NCBI RefSeq assembly: GCF_002157585.1
Contig: NZ_BDGB01000041.1
Coordinates: forward strand, 1 to 64,000
Length of the DNA stretch: 64,000 nucleotides
Direction: 5' to 3'
Source of the DNA: Lentilactobacillus parakefiri
GTDB lineage: Bacteria > Bacillota > Bacilli > Lactobacillales > Lactobacillaceae
Part shown: positions 63,905-64,000 of the stretch, piece after piece
Layout of the letters: every line of letters starts with the position of its first letter
How positions within the stretch are numbered: position 1 is the stretch's first letter
The notes under the pieces: generated by a model
Told to the model about the DNA's origin: nothing
What the model saw: only the letters and a program-made list of their open reading frames with translations
Database searches by the model: none
Made by a program: the position numbers and the translations under genes

Positions 63905-64000
63905 CGAGATTAACCTTACCAATGAACGAATTGCTTACCCGCCGCCAAAATTGAGTGTGTCGGTACTGGGCAAAAGAAATTCGGCGTTTGGAAATTCGGT
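63897..64000 (-). CDS. nadK: NAD kinase, C-terminal fragment (runs off window)
   Basis: The minus-strand frame entering from the right edge reads [33 protein letters not shown] and stops at 63897-63899. The [21 protein letters not shown] block matches the C-terminal end of Firmicutes NAD kinases. It overlaps the pseudouridine synthase start by 8 nt. Identification rests on about 33 residues plus the conserved neighbour. Confidence 0.75.
   Translation of the reverse strand, partial: RISKRRISFAQYRHTQFWRRVSNSFIGKVNLDD

Overview
The window looks like the chromosome of a lactic acid bacterium of the family Lactobacillaceae, possibly Lentilactobacillus or a close relative (inference from protein style and gene order; no search was run). 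Supporting signs are low-to-moderate GC, AGGAGG-type ribosome sites with frequent TTG/GTG starts, T-box leaders, an RNA polymerase epsilon subunit next to RNase J1, and a Firmicutes division cluster. Most genes lie on the minus strand.

Layout. 1-106: 5' end of an IS1182-like transposase. 286-5192 (-): pyruvate dehydrogenase operon pdhA-pdhB-pdhC-lpdA with a recognisable promoter. 5482-7614 (+): peptide deformylase, whose terminator hairpin is split by a complete IS3/IS150-type element. 7777-10570: MFS exporter divergent from an Rgg-like regulator, then a small membrane protein. 10763-14717 (+): rpoY-rnjA, a diacylglycerol-kinase-like lipid kinase and an ADP-ribosylglycohydrolase. 15084-19598 (-): a small protein, ribokinase with its LacI-type repressor, an aldo/keto reductase and PRPP synthetase. 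19659-21412: an IS605-type element with intact TnpB, a probable omega-RNA end and a dead tnpA. 21489-27281: recD2, a TPR protein, a histidine phosphatase, an Fe-S-assembly-like protein (+) and mnmA. 27397-33960: histidine operon under a T-box leader. 33958-41463: histidinol phosphatase, two tandem branched-chain aminotransferases, DUF1831 plus cysteine desulfurase, mtnN, a Nudix hydrolase and a cold-shock-like protein. 41633-58274 (-): ileS with a T-box, then divIVA back to mraZ, the complete dcw cell-wall/division cluster. 58512-64000: DUF3397, a tiny DUF4044 gene, ftsK, trmL, rlmA, an RluA-type pseudouridine synthase and the 3' end of nadK.

How genes work together. PRPP synthetase feeds the his genes, but the his operon looks decayed: hisZ and hisB each carry a frameshift and hisD is missing from its expected place, although promoter, T-box and the other genes look intact. 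Cysteine desulfurase could supply sulfur to MnmA. The dcw cluster runs from its regulator MraZ (three GTGGT boxes 10 nt apart over its own promoter) through peptidoglycan precursor enzymes to the FtsZ ring and DivIVA.

Most unusual feature. At least six intergenic spots hold long palindromes whose stem sequences differ completely but whose unpaired positions are conserved: a single A facing a GGTTA-type bulge, then a 6-bp stem, then a GGCC-type loop facing AGA, then a long inner stem. They tend to sit right after stop codons or terminator T-tracts of minus-strand genes, and one cluster has separated the ileS T-box leader from ileS. I read them as a mobile, structure-conserved repeat family.
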